A stretch of DNA of 64,000 bases. Origin: Terriglobia bacterium (GTDB taxonomy: Bacteria; Acidobacteriota; Terriglobia; Terriglobales; Acidobacteriaceae). The stretch spans positions 372,001-436,000 of the forward strand of contig JAIQFD010000003.1 in assembly GCA_020073495.1 (NCBI GenBank). The letters run 5' to 3'. Shown here in pieces: positions 32,631 through 41,379 of the stretch. The notes under the pieces were generated by a model, which worked only from the letters and a program-made list of their open reading frames with translations, was not told where the DNA came from and ran no database searches. Position 1 is the stretch's first letter. Each line of letters begins with the position of its first letter. Both the position numbers and the translations under genes were made by a program.

Positions 32631-35600
32631 ATGAAGCGCCAGTCACAGCTATGCCGCGCCGTCCTGCACCTCCTTGTGTGGTGGGCCGTGCTGTCGTCCG
32701 CCGCAAGCTTCGCGCAGCAGGCTGCGGGGGGCGGGGAGATCAACGGAGTGGTGAAGTCGGGCGGCCAGCCTCTGCCGGGAGTTACGGTGTCGGCGGCGAA
32801 CACGCTCACCGGGCAGAAGGCGGTGACCTCCACCGACGTGGACGGCAGTTACAGCCTGCATGTGCCGGCGAACGGCCGCTACGTGTTGCGCGCACAGCTG
32901 ACCGCATTCGCACCGGCCACCCAGGAGGCGGTGATCAACGCCACTACCACCAGCGCGAGAATCGATTTCGAGATGGCGCTGGCATCGCGCGCGCGCCAGC
33001 CGGGAGAAGACACGCTCGAGCAGGCGGCGGCCGCGACGCTCTCAGGCCGCGGGTTCCAGAGCCTCGATGTGACCCGGAGCGAAGCCGCCGGGGCGGAGCA
33101 GAACGGAAGCGCGGACCAGGTCGTGCCCCAGGGTATGCCGGTGCCGGGCATGGCGCCGGACGCGGCGACAGAGTCCGTCGCCGTGACCGGCAACGCCAAT
33201 CCCAACGATTTCAGCGCCATGAGCAGCGACGAGATCCAGAGGCGCGTGCAGGAATATCGCGATCAGCAGCGAGGTGGACTCGGCGGACCCCCCGGCGGTC
33301 CGGGAGGTCCGGGTGGTCCCGGCGGGGGAGGACCCTTCATCATGGCGGGCGGGCGAGGGCGAGGCCGCTTCGATTTCAACAAGCCGCATGGAATGGTCTA
33401 TTACAGCGTCGGCGACGCGGCCTTTGATGCCGCGCCATACGATCTGAAGGGTGTCGCGCCCGAACAGCCAGGCTACATGCAGAACCGCTTCGGGGCGAGC
33501 CTCGGCGGGCCACTGAATATCCCGCACATCTATAAAGGCGGCTCCAAGACATTCTTCTTCCTCAACTTCAACGGTTCGCGCGGAGAGAATCCCTATGACA
33601 CTTTCTCCACCGTGCCCACGGCGGACGAGCGCAACGGTATCTTTTCCAATTCCTTCTCCGCCAGCCACCTCGCGACCCAGACAATCGTCGATACTCTCAA
33701 CGGCCGCCCGGGCTGCGCGGCGGCGATCGCCGGCCAGAACAGTGTGCCCATCGCAGTCGGGAGCCCGTTGGGTGCGACGCACGGCCCGAATGGGAACCTG
33801 ATCGCACCCGGCCTATTCACGAACCTGGCGACGGATCCGAACGGTGTGAACAGCCAGATCCCGTCGGCCTGCATGGACCCGGCGGCGGTGAGCCTGCTGA
33901 ACTTCATCCCTGCATCAACCCTGCCGGGCGACGTGCAGAACTTCCACTACTCGACCTCGGCCACCAACAACACCAATGACCTTAACTTCCGGTTGATGCA
34001 TGCGTTGGGTGGGGCTAAGCTGGGCCCGCGGCGCGGGGGGCCGCGCAACAATATCTCGGTCGGCTTCCACTACCACTCCAGCGACAGCAATCTGACCAAC
34101 CCGTTCCCCACCGTCGGCGGCACCACCAGCACGCGCTCGTTCGACGTGCCGGTGACGTATGTGCGCACCTTCGGCAAGCTCACCAACTTCTTCCGGTTCG
34201 ACTTTAACCGCAACCGGATCTCCACCCAAAACCTTTACGCGAACGTTACGGATGTAGCCGGCAATGCTGGCATCACGGGCATTTCGCAGAACCCGTTCGA
34301 CTGGGGCCTGCCCAATATCGCGCTCACGAATTTCCAGGGGCTCACCGACATCAACCCGCTGCTGCGGCGCGACCAGACGTTCACTATCGGCGACACCATG
34401 AGCCTGGTCCGCGGCAAGCACACGTTGCGCTGGGGCGGCGACTTCCGGCGCATCCAGCTCAACACTCAGACCGACAGCAACGCCCGGGGCAGCTTCACCT
34501 TCACGGGGCTGAACACCGGCTTTGATTTCGGCGATTTCCTGCTGGGCCTGGCGCAGCAGACCACGCTGCAGTTCGGCGCCAACAACTACCACTTCCGGGG
34601 AAATTCCTGGGACCTGTTCGCGCAGGACGAATGGCGCCTGCGCGGCAATCTGACCCTGAACCTGGGCTTGCGCTATGAATATGTCTCGCCGCTGACGGAG
34701 ATCAGCGGGCAGATCGTCAATCTCGATGCCGCGCCGGGGTTCACCGCGGTCGCGCCGGTGCTGCCTGGACAAGTAGGCAAGTACACAGGCGTGTTTCCGC
34801 AGACGCTGGTCCAGCCCGACCGCAACAATTTCGCGCCGCGCCTGGGAATCGCCTGGAAGCCGTTCTCCAAGACGGTGGTGCGCGCCGGATACGGAATCAA
34901 CTACAACACCGGGCAGTACGGCTCCATCGTGCAAAACCTCGCCTTCCAGCCCCCGTTCTCCAACACGCAGAACAATCTGCAGTCGGCGACGCAGACGCTC
35001 ACTCTGGAGAATGGCTTTCCCGCGCCGCCGCCCTCGACCATCACCAACAGCTACGGCGTGGACCGCAACTACCGATTGGGATACGTCCAGATCTGGAACC
35101 TGGACATCCAGCGCGAACTTCGTTCCGACCTGATCCTGAACATCGATTACACGGGCACGAAGGGCTCGCACCTCGACATCGTCGACGATCCAAACCGCAC
35201 GGCGACGGGACTGCTGATCCCGAACGCGAACCCGTTCTTGTGGGAGATGTCCGAGGGCAGCTCCGTGGCGCACGCGGGGAGCGTCCGGCTGAGGAAGCGG
35301 TTGCGGCAGGGGATCTCGATCGGCGGCACGTACACCTACTCCAAGTCCATCGATAACGCGTCGAGCATCGGAGGCGGGCAAACGGTGGTGGCGCAGGACG
35401 CCTTCAACCTCGCCGCGGAACGGGGCCTCTCCAGCTTCGACCAGCCGCACAGGTTCACCGCCGACTATTTGTGGGAGCTGCCCTTCGGGCACGACAAGCG
35501 CTGGCTGTCGCATCCCGGCGCGCTGCGCGGCGCCTTCGGCGACTGGCAGTGGAGCGGCAACTGGACCATCGCATCCGGGACACCGTTCACGGTGCGCGTG

Positions 35601-35984
35601 CTGGGCGACCCTACCGATGTCAACCGCGGCAGTAACGGTTCGCTGCGCGCAAGTTTGACCGGCCTGCCAATCGGCCTGCCCGACCAAAGTCTCCTGGAGT
35701 GGTTCAATACTGCCGCATTCACCACACCGCCGGCGGGCCAGTTCGGAGATGCCGGGCGGAATATCGTCCGCGGCCCCGGAAGCACCCTGTTCAACATGGC
35801 GCTGACCAAAACCTTCCCCCTTGGCGACACCCGTATGCTCGAAGTGCGTGCGCAGGCCAATAACGTCTTCAACACGCCACAGTTCACCACCATCGACACC
35901 CTCGTGGGCACGCCGCAATTCGGGCGCGTGACCGCAGTGGGGTCCATGCGCAAGCTCCAGATCCTCGGGCGGTTCCGATTCTGA
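32631..35984 (+). CDS. Oar-like TonB-dependent outer-membrane protein with Gly-Pro linker
   Basis: This 1117-residue outer-membrane protein has a signal peptide (LHLLVWWAVLSSAASFAQ) and a carboxypeptidase-regulatory-like domain (about 35-115, GVVKSGGQPLPGVTVSAAN). A linker of over 100 residues ends in a collagen-like run of GGP repeats (about 212-240). Then comes a long barrel with Asn/Phe-rich strands and a C-terminal phenylalanine (LGRFRF). No strong ribosome binding site precedes the ATG. Its stop overlaps the start of the VWFA gene (TGATG), so the two are coupled, which suggests a joint role at the outer membrane. The ligand is unknown. Confidence 0.84.
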   Translation: MKRQSQLCRAVLHLLVWWAVLSSAASFAQQAAGGGEINGVVKSGGQPLPGVTVSAANTLTGQKAVTSTDVDGSYSLHVPANGRYVLRAQLTAFAPATQEAVINATTTSARIDFEMALASRARQPGEDTLEQAAAATLSGRGFQSLDVTRSEAAGAEQNGSADQVVPQGMPVPGMAPDAATESVAVTGNANPNDFSAMSSDEIQRRVQEYRDQQRGGLGGPPGGPGGPGGPGGGGPFIMAGGRGRGRFDFNKPHGMVYYSVGDAAFDAAPYDLKGVAPEQPGYMQNRFGASLGGPLNIPHIYKGGSKTFFFLNFNGSRGENPYDTFSTVPTADERNGIFSNSFSASHLATQTIVDTLNGRPGCAAAIAGQNSVPIAVGSPLGATHGPNGNLIAPGLFTNLATDPNGVNSQIPSACMDPAAVSLLNFIPASTLPGDVQNFHYSTSATNNTNDLNFRLMHALGGAKLGPRRGGPRNNISVGFHYHSSDSNLTNPFPTVGGTTSTRSFDVPVTYVRTFGKLTNFFRFDFNRNRISTQNLYANVTDVAGNAGITGISQNPFDWGLPNIALTNFQGLTDINPLLRRDQTFTIGDTMSLVRGKHTLRWGGDFRRIQLNTQTDSNARGSFTFTGLNTGFDFGDFLLGLAQQTTLQFGANNYHFRGNSWDLFAQDEWRLRGNLTLNLGLRYEYVSPLTEISGQIVNLDAAPGFTAVAPVLPGQVGKYTGVFPQTLVQPDRNNFAPRLGIAWKPFSKTVVRAGYGINYNTGQYGSIVQNLAFQPPFSNTQNNLQSATQTLTLENGFPAPPPSTITNSYGVDRNYRLGYVQIWNLDIQRELRSDLILNIDYTGTKGSHLDIVDDPNRTATGLLIPNANPFLWEMSEGSSVAHAGSVRLRKRLRQGISIGGTYTYSKSIDNASSIGGGQTVVAQDAFNLAAERGLSSFDQPHRFTADYLWELPFGHDKRWLSHPGALRGAFGDWQWSGNWTIASGTPFTVRVLGDPTDVNRGSNGSLRASLTGLPIGLPDQSLLEWFNTAAFTTPPAGQFGDAGRNIVRGPGSTLFNMALTKTFPLGDTRMLEVRAQANNVFNTPQFTTIDTLVGTPQFGRVTAVGSMRKLQILGRFRF

Positions 35985-38113
35985 TGGCGATGAAACACAA
36001 TCCGGTCGATCGTCTGGTCAGCATCGTGCTCTGCGCAGTGCTGATTTCGTCGAGCGCCCCAGCGCAAGGTCCGCAGGAGGCGCCGTATACCATCAAGGCG
36101 CGCGCGGAACTCGTGCTGGTCAACGTCACCGTCCGCGATAAGAAAGGAACTCTTGTCCGCGATCTCACCCCCGGCGACTTCACCGTGCTTGAAGACGCCA
36201 AGCAGCAGAAGATCGCCTCGTTCGACATCGAGGACACGGACATCGCGCCTGCGCCCGAGGTCCCTCAGGCGGCCGTGCTGAAAGAGACAAGGCCGAAACC
36301 TGCTGCGCCGGCAAAGCCCGAGCCTGCAAGACCGCCCGAGCTTCGCAATCGGAGGCTCATCGTCCTGTTCTTCGACTTGAGCGCGATGCAACCGGAGGAG
36401 ATCGATCGCGCGGTCAAAGCCGCGGAGAACTATCTCGACAAGCAGATGGCGCCCGCCGACCTGGTGGCAGTGGCCTCGCTCAGCAGCTCGCTGGACATCA
36501 ACCAGGACTTCACCACGGACCGTGCGCAGTTGCACAAGGCGCTCACGGGGATGAGCTCCACCTCGGGAGAGGGCTTCGCCGAAGGCTCGACCGGCGGAAC
36601 GGAAGCCACGGCGGATACGGGGCAGCCCTTCACCCCGGACGACACGGAATACAACATCTTCAATACCGATCGCCGCCTCCAGGCACTGCGTTCGCTCGCC
36701 GGGATGCTGGGCGGGCTCGAGCAGAAAAAATCTGTTATCTACTTTTCCAGCGGCATGAACCGCACCGGCATCGAAAACCAGTCGCAGCTCCGTGCCGCGA
36801 TCAACGCGGCGGTGAAGGCCAACGTCGCGCTCTACACCATGGACATCCGCGGTCTGGAGGCGATGGTGCCCGGCGGCAGCGCGGAGCAGGCCAGCCTGCG
36901 CGGCGTGGCACCCTACTCCGGCCGGGCCACGCTGAATCAGTACGACTCCAACTTCGCGACCCAGGAGACGCTGGTGACGCTGGCCGGCGACACCGGTGGC
37001 CGCGCCCTGCTCGACACCAACGACTTCGGCCAGGTCTTCACGCGCGTGCAGCAGGACACGAGCGTGTACTACGTGCTCGGCTACCACAGCAGCAATCCGG
37101 AGCGTGACGGCCGTTTCCGCAAGCTCACGGTGCGGGTGAACCGCCCGGATGTGAAGCTGGAATACCGCCGCGGGTACTATGCGCCGGCGGACTTCAAGCA
37201 CTCAACCAAGGATGAACGCGAACGCCAACTCGACGAGGAACTGGCCTCCGACCTGCCCAATACCGATCTGCCGGTCTATCTCTCCGCCGCCTACTTCCGG
37301 CTCGAGGAAGAGAAGTACTTCGTACCGATCTCGGTGGTGGTGCCGGGAAGCGCCATCCCCTTCGTGCGCTCCAGCGACAAGGACCGCGCGACTTTGGATG
37401 TGGCCGGCGTCGCGCTCGACGAGCAGAAGCGGCCCATGGCGCAGGTCCGCGACACGGTCAAGCTCGCAGTCGAGGGTGAGAGGCAGGTCCGCCGCAAGAA
37501 CGTACAGTACGACACCGGCTTCGTGCTGCCCTCGGGAAAGTTCCACCTGAAGTTCGTCGTGCGCGAGAATCAGAACGGCACCATGGGTTCGTTCGAGGCG
37601 GACATCAACGTACCGAAGCTGAAGACCGTGCCGTTCCGCATGAGCTCGGTGGTGATGGCCGGCCAGGTGCAGTCTTCGCCCAAGGCCCGGGGTCAAAACC
37701 CGCTGGTGAAGGACGGCCAGGAGCTCGTGCCCAGCGTCACGCACGTGTTCTCTTCGGGACAGCACCTGTACCTCTACTACGAGGTGTACGATCCTGCGCA
37801 CGCGGCGGACGCAAAACCCGCGGCGAACGCGCAGCCCGCAGCGAAGCAGGCCAAGAATGCCATCAACATCCTGACCAGCGTGGCGTTCTTCCAGGGCAAG
37901 GTGAAGACCTATGAGACGCCCGTGGTGCGTGCGCAAGAGCTGAATGTCCCTGACCGGCACGCCGCGGCCTTCCGGCTCGATGTGCCGCTGGCGCAGCTCA
38001 AGCCCGGCTTCTACACCTGCCAGGTCAACGTGATCGACGACGCCGCGGGACGCTTTGTGTTCCCGCGGCTGGCGCTGCTGGTGCGCGGCGAGCCCCCTCC
38101 GGCCCGGCCCTGA
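35984..38113 (+). CDS. VWFA-related Acidobacterial domain protein
   Basis: This exported 709-residue protein is of the group named for Acidobacteria (TIGR03436-type). A signal peptide (about 8-27) is followed by the N-terminal domain with LVLVNVTVRDKKGTLVRDLTPGDFTVLED (in parts, about 44-75). The von Willebrand A core then runs IVLFFDLSAMQ (about 127-137, a MIDAS-like DxSxM), VAVASLSSSLDI and, later, GDTGGRALLDTND. The C-terminal 300 residues are beta-rich with no domain I recognise. Function in the group is unknown; metal-dependent protein binding in the periplasm or on the outer membrane is likely. It overlaps the receptor stop. Confidence 0.83.
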   Translation: MAMKHNPVDRLVSIVLCAVLISSSAPAQGPQEAPYTIKARAELVLVNVTVRDKKGTLVRDLTPGDFTVLEDAKQQKIASFDIEDTDIAPAPEVPQAAVLKETRPKPAAPAKPEPARPPELRNRRLIVLFFDLSAMQPEEIDRAVKAAENYLDKQMAPADLVAVASLSSSLDINQDFTTDRAQLHKALTGMSSTSGEGFAEGSTGGTEATADTGQPFTPDDTEYNIFNTDRRLQALRSLAGMLGGLEQKKSVIYFSSGMNRTGIENQSQLRAAINAAVKANVALYTMDIRGLEAMVPGGSAEQASLRGVAPYSGRATLNQYDSNFATQETLVTLAGDTGGRALLDTNDFGQVFTRVQQDTSVYYVLGYHSSNPERDGRFRKLTVRVNRPDVKLEYRRGYYAPADFKHSTKDERERQLDEELASDLPNTDLPVYLSAAYFRLEEEKYFVPISVVVPGSAIPFVRSSDKDRATLDVAGVALDEQKRPMAQVRDTVKLAVEGERQVRRKNVQYDTGFVLPSGKFHLKFVVRENQNGTMGSFEADINVPKLKTVPFRMSSVVMAGQVQSSPKARGQNPLVKDGQELVPSVTHVFSSGQHLYLYYEVYDPAHAADAKPAANAQPAAKQAKNAINILTSVAFFQGKVKTYETPVVRAQELNVPDRHAAAFRLDVPLAQLKPGFYTCQVNVIDDAAGRFVFPRLALLVRGEPPPARP

Positions 38114-38191
38114 TCGCCGGAGATTGCACTCTGCCGCCAGCTCGAATAGTCTTTCCGCGACATAAATCAACAGGAGCAGATCCCCGAATCC

Positions 38192-40069
38192 ATGAGAAAA
38201 ATCTTTCGCAATCGCATGTGGGCAATGGCCGTGGTCTGTATCATCGCCCTTTCATCGGCGTCCCTCGTACTCCACGCACAGAAGAAAGCGAAACAACCGG
38301 CGGCCGGGGCTGGGCAGTCCAGCATTCCCGCGGTACAGAAGCCGGAAAACGTGGACCTGGAGTTCATCATCCGCCTGCGCGAGGAAGAATTCCGCCACGG
38401 CAAGGTCATGGACATCATGAGCGACCTGACCGACAAGATCGGTCCGCGGCTGACCGGCTCGCCCAACATGAAGAAGGCGAACGAGTGGACGCGCGACCAA
38501 CTCGCGCAGTGGGGCCTGGCGACCGCGCACGTCGAGCCGTGGGGTACGTTCGGGCGCGGCTGGGCCTACCAGTTCTGCGAGGTTCGCATGACCTCGCCCG
38601 ACTACATGCAGTTCCTCGCGCTACCCAACGCTTGGACTCCCGGAACCAACGGCGCGGTCAGCGGAGAGCCGGTGCACGTAATCGCGAACAACGCGGAGGA
38701 ACTGGACAAGTATCGCGGCAAGCTAGCGGGCAAGATCGTTCTGCTGGGTGAAGCGCGCGTGCCGGACCCCGAAACGCCGAAGCCGGATCCGGACCAGCCG
38801 CCCACGCCGGACGCACGCGCGGAGCAGGCGCGAAACCCCGCTCCTGCCGATAAGGCGTTCTTCCGGCGCTACAGCGACACCGATCTCGAGAAGATCGCGA
38901 CCTATATGATCCCCGGCCCGCCGGATGCGCGGCGACAGGCAATCGTGCGGCGTTATCTCCTGCAGAGAGCCCTGGATAAATTCCTGGCCGAAGAAAAGCC
39001 CGCGGCCGTGCTCGTGCCGACGCGCACGCCGGGGCAGGACGGCACCATCTTCGTGCAGTCGAGCGGCAGCCACGAGAAGGGCAAGACCATCACAGTACCG
39101 GTGGTCACGGTGGCCCTCGAGCACTACAACCGCGTTGTGCGCCTGCTGAACAAGAAGGCGCCGGTGACGATCGAGGTCAATGTCCAGACGCAGTTCTACG
39201 ACGATGACGACAAGGGTTACAACACCGTCGCGGAGATCCCGGGCGCCGATCCGAAGCTCAAAGAGCAGCTGGTGATGCTGGGCGGGCACATGGATTCCTG
39301 GCACGCGGGCGAAGGAGCCACGGACAACGGCGCCGGAGTCGCGGTCGCGATGGAGGCCGTGCGCTTGCTGAAGCAGCTCGGCGTGAAGCCGAGGCGGACC
39401 ATCCGCATCGCGTTGTGGTCGGGCGAAGAGCAGGGTCTGCTCGGCTCGCGAGGGTACGTGGCGGAACACTTTGGCTCGCGTCCTGAGCCGACCGATCCCA
39501 AGGAGAGAGAACTGCCGCGGTACTTGCGGCGGGAACCGCCGGGCCCGTTGACGCTGAAGCCGGAACAGAAGCTGGTGTCCGGATACTTCAACTACGACAA
39601 CGGCACGGGCAAGATCCGCGGGATCTATGTGCAGGAGAACGCGGCCGCTGTGCCGATCTTCAAGGCGTGGATGGAGCCGTTCCGCGACCTGGGTATGACC
39701 ACGATCTCCATGCGCAACACCGGCGGCACCGATCACCTGTCGTTCGACGCGGTGGGCATCCCCGGCTTCCAGTTCATCCAGGATCCGATGGATTACGACA
39801 CGCTGACCCACCACTCGAACCTGGACGTGTACGAGCACATCCGTCCGGACGATATGAAGCAGGCGGCGGTGATCATGGCCAGTTTCGTGTACAACGCGGC
39901 GATGCGCGACGACATGCTGCCGCGCAAGCCGATCCGCCCGGACGAGCCAAAAGCGGAGTCGGAGAGCGGGGCGGAGAAGAAGGGTGAGCCGGCGCCGCCG
40001 CCGTCGAACCCCATGAACCCCGCCAAGCCGATGCCGCAGGAGAAGCAGCAGGAAACGCCGAAGCAATAG
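38192..40069 (+). CDS. exported M28-family zinc aminopeptidase
   Basis: This 625-residue secreted peptidase has a signal peptide (about 8-30). A PA-type insert lies around 170-320, and the two-zinc catalytic domain follows: His366 and Asp368 in GGHMDSWHAG, bridging Asp378 in TDNGAG, the Glu412-Glu413 pair in WSGEEQG, and a later His in MRNTGGTDHLSFD and in LTHHSNLD. It should cleave amino-terminal residues outside the cytoplasm. The tail after 590 is Pro/Glu/Lys-rich. It follows the VWFA gene by 78 bp and ends at a terminator-like hairpin (40090-40122). Confidence 0.86.
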   Translation: MRKIFRNRMWAMAVVCIIALSSASLVLHAQKKAKQPAAGAGQSSIPAVQKPENVDLEFIIRLREEEFRHGKVMDIMSDLTDKIGPRLTGSPNMKKANEWTRDQLAQWGLATAHVEPWGTFGRGWAYQFCEVRMTSPDYMQFLALPNAWTPGTNGAVSGEPVHVIANNAEELDKYRGKLAGKIVLLGEARVPDPETPKPDPDQPPTPDARAEQARNPAPADKAFFRRYSDTDLEKIATYMIPGPPDARRQAIVRRYLLQRALDKFLAEEKPAAVLVPTRTPGQDGTIFVQSSGSHEKGKTITVPVVTVALEHYNRVVRLLNKKAPVTIEVNVQTQFYDDDDKGYNTVAEIPGADPKLKEQLVMLGGHMDSWHAGEGATDNGAGVAVAMEAVRLLKQLGVKPRRTIRIALWSGEEQGLLGSRGYVAEHFGSRPEPTDPKERELPRYLRREPPGPLTLKPEQKLVSGYFNYDNGTGKIRGIYVQENAAAVPIFKAWMEPFRDLGMTTISMRNTGGTDHLSFDAVGIPGFQFIQDPMDYDTLTHHSNLDVYEHIRPDDMKQAAVIMASFVYNAAMRDDMLPRKPIRPDEPKAESESGAEKKGEPAPPPSNPMNPAKPMPQEKQQETPKQ

Positions 40070-40089
40070 ATCCACATCTGCAACGACAA

Positions 40090-40122
40090 ACGGCACGGGC
40101 AAAACCCGTGCCGTACCTTTTT
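40090..40122 (+). terminator. intrinsic terminator after the M28 peptidase gene
   Basis: Arms ACGGCACGGG (40090-40099) and CCCGTGCCGT (40105-40114) pair perfectly around a 5-base CAAAA loop, followed by ACCTTTTT. It lies 20 bp after the peptidase stop. The minus-strand gene ending at 40145 could also use it in reverse, though the other side has no T-run as good. Confidence 0.75.
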
Positions 40123-40144
40123 GGAGATGTGGCCAGCCACGTCT

Positions 40145-40399
40145 CTACAGCGAGCCGCGCTTGGCGTAGCAGTTTCGTCCGGCGCAGCAGGAATGCGGGT
40201 GCACCAGCTGGTCATCGGGGCCGCAGGTCCCCATCGTCTGCAAGCACCAATACACCGCCGTACTGGACTCGCCGCTCTGCCAGGGCGTGTAGCCGACCGA
40301 GTTGCCGAACGCGGTCTTGGTTCGGATGTAGCGGCAGACATCGGGAAGTTCTGCCGGGTCGGGAGCCGCTAGATCTTCTTCATCCATGAACTCGCGCAT
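40145..40399 (-). CDS. small Cys-rich protein at the end of the molybdenum-hydroxylase operon
   Basis: This 84-residue protein is not recognised. It has six cysteines (22, 52, 59, 71, 72, 77) and a HPHSCCAGRNC segment (67-77), enough ligands for an iron-sulfur cluster or zinc. The N-terminal third is acidic. Its ATG overlaps the stop of the FAD-subunit gene (TGATG), so it is translated with the enzyme. In E. coli the paoABC genes are followed by paoD, a much larger XdhC-type insertion factor; this gene takes that place but is not similar. A role in cofactor delivery, assembly or electron transfer is inference. Confidence 0.65.
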   Translation of the reverse strand: MREFMDEEDLAAPDPAELPDVCRYIRTKTAFGNSVGYTPWQSGESSTAVYWCLQTMGTCGPDDQLVHPHSCCAGRNCYAKRGSL

Positions 40400-41379
40400 C
40401 AGTCCTCCTGACCGGCGGCGGCGAGGATGGTGCGCCGCACCACCGCCTCGAAGATAGGGATCTTATAGGCGTTCTGCGAGAGCGGGGTGGCGCCGTGGAC
40501 GGCGGCCGTTGCGGCTTCGCGAGCAGTCTGCTGGTCGACAGCCTTCCCGGCGAGAACTTTCTCGGCACCGCTAGCACGCCAGGGAATCGGAGCCGCCGCA
40601 CCGAGCACGATCGCGACTTTGTTCACCGCACCTCCGCGCTGGTCGAGAACGACCGCCACTTCCGCGAGCGGCCAGTCGAACGATTCTTTTTGGCCGACCT
40701 TGGTATAGGCCGTACGCACGGAATCCGCGAGAGCTGGAACGCGGATTTCGGTGAGCAGTTCGTCGTCGGCGAGGGAATGTTCGCGGGTGACGTCCTGCTC
40801 GGGGCGGAGGAAGAAATCGTCGAGCGCGACCTCGCGGGCGCCTTTCCTGCTCCGGATCTCGAGCTTCGCCCCGAGCGCGGTCAGGGCACAGGCTGTGGCC
40901 GACGGGTGGACGATGGCGCAGACGCTGTTGTCGAAGATGGCGTGAGACTCATTCTCGCCATCCTGGGCGAAGCAACGGTCGCCGCCCTTGCGCAGGCAGT
41001 GGAACTGATCGCTGCGGAAGTACCAGCAGCGCGGGCGCTGCAGCAGATTACCGCCGACGGTCGCCATATTGCGGATCTGCGGCGTGGCGGCGTGCAGGGC
41101 GGCATCGGCCAGCGCTCCATAGCGGCGGCGGATGACCGGATGGTCGGCGATATTCGCCAGCGTGACCATGGCTCCGACGCGCAGCCATCCCGAATCTTCC
41201 CGGACGTAGTCGAGGTTGGGGATGGTGCGGATGTTCACCAGGCGGGAAGGAGAGTCGAGACCTTCCTTCAAGCGATCCATGAGGTCGATGCCGCCGGCCT
41301 TGACGGCTGCTTTGCCGCCGAGCTGCGAGATGGCGTCGTCAACGGAGCGGGCATCGCTCCATTCGAAGCGAGCGATCAT
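40399..41379 (-). CDS. FAD-binding subunit of PaoABC-like aldehyde oxidoreductase
   Basis: This 326-residue CoxM/PaoB-type subunit has the FAD loops KAGGIDLMDRL (about 27-37) and ATVGGNLLQRPRC (about 106-118). After it an insert carries Cys118, Cys128, Cys136 and Cys154 (RCWYF, HCLRKGGDRC, NSVC). Such a four-Cys insert binds a [4Fe-4S] cluster in E. coli PaoB and in 4-hydroxybenzoyl-CoA reductase, and is absent in ordinary xanthine dehydrogenase. It passes electrons from the molybdenum subunit to an acceptor. It overlaps the large-subunit stop by 4 bp. Confidence 0.85.
   Translation of the reverse strand: MIARFEWSDARSVDDAISQLGGKAAVKAGGIDLMDRLKEGLDSPSRLVNIRTIPNLDYVREDSGWLRVGAMVTLANIADHPVIRRRYGALADAALHAATPQIRNMATVGGNLLQRPRCWYFRSDQFHCLRKGGDRCFAQDGENESHAIFDNSVCAIVHPSATACALTALGAKLEIRSRKGAREVALDDFFLRPEQDVTREHSLADDELLTEIRVPALADSVRTAYTKVGQKESFDWPLAEVAVVLDQRGGAVNKVAIVLGAAAPIPWRASGAEKVLAGKAVDQQTAREAATAAVHGATPLSQNAYKIPIFEAVVRRTILAAAGQED

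Noticed and set aside
33915-35918. 667-codon minus-strand frame opposite the second receptor
   Set aside because: Shadow of the receptor barrel; no homology signs.
35465-37201. 578-codon minus-strand frame across the receptor/VWFA junction
   Set aside because: It crosses two real genes on the other strand and has no start signal.
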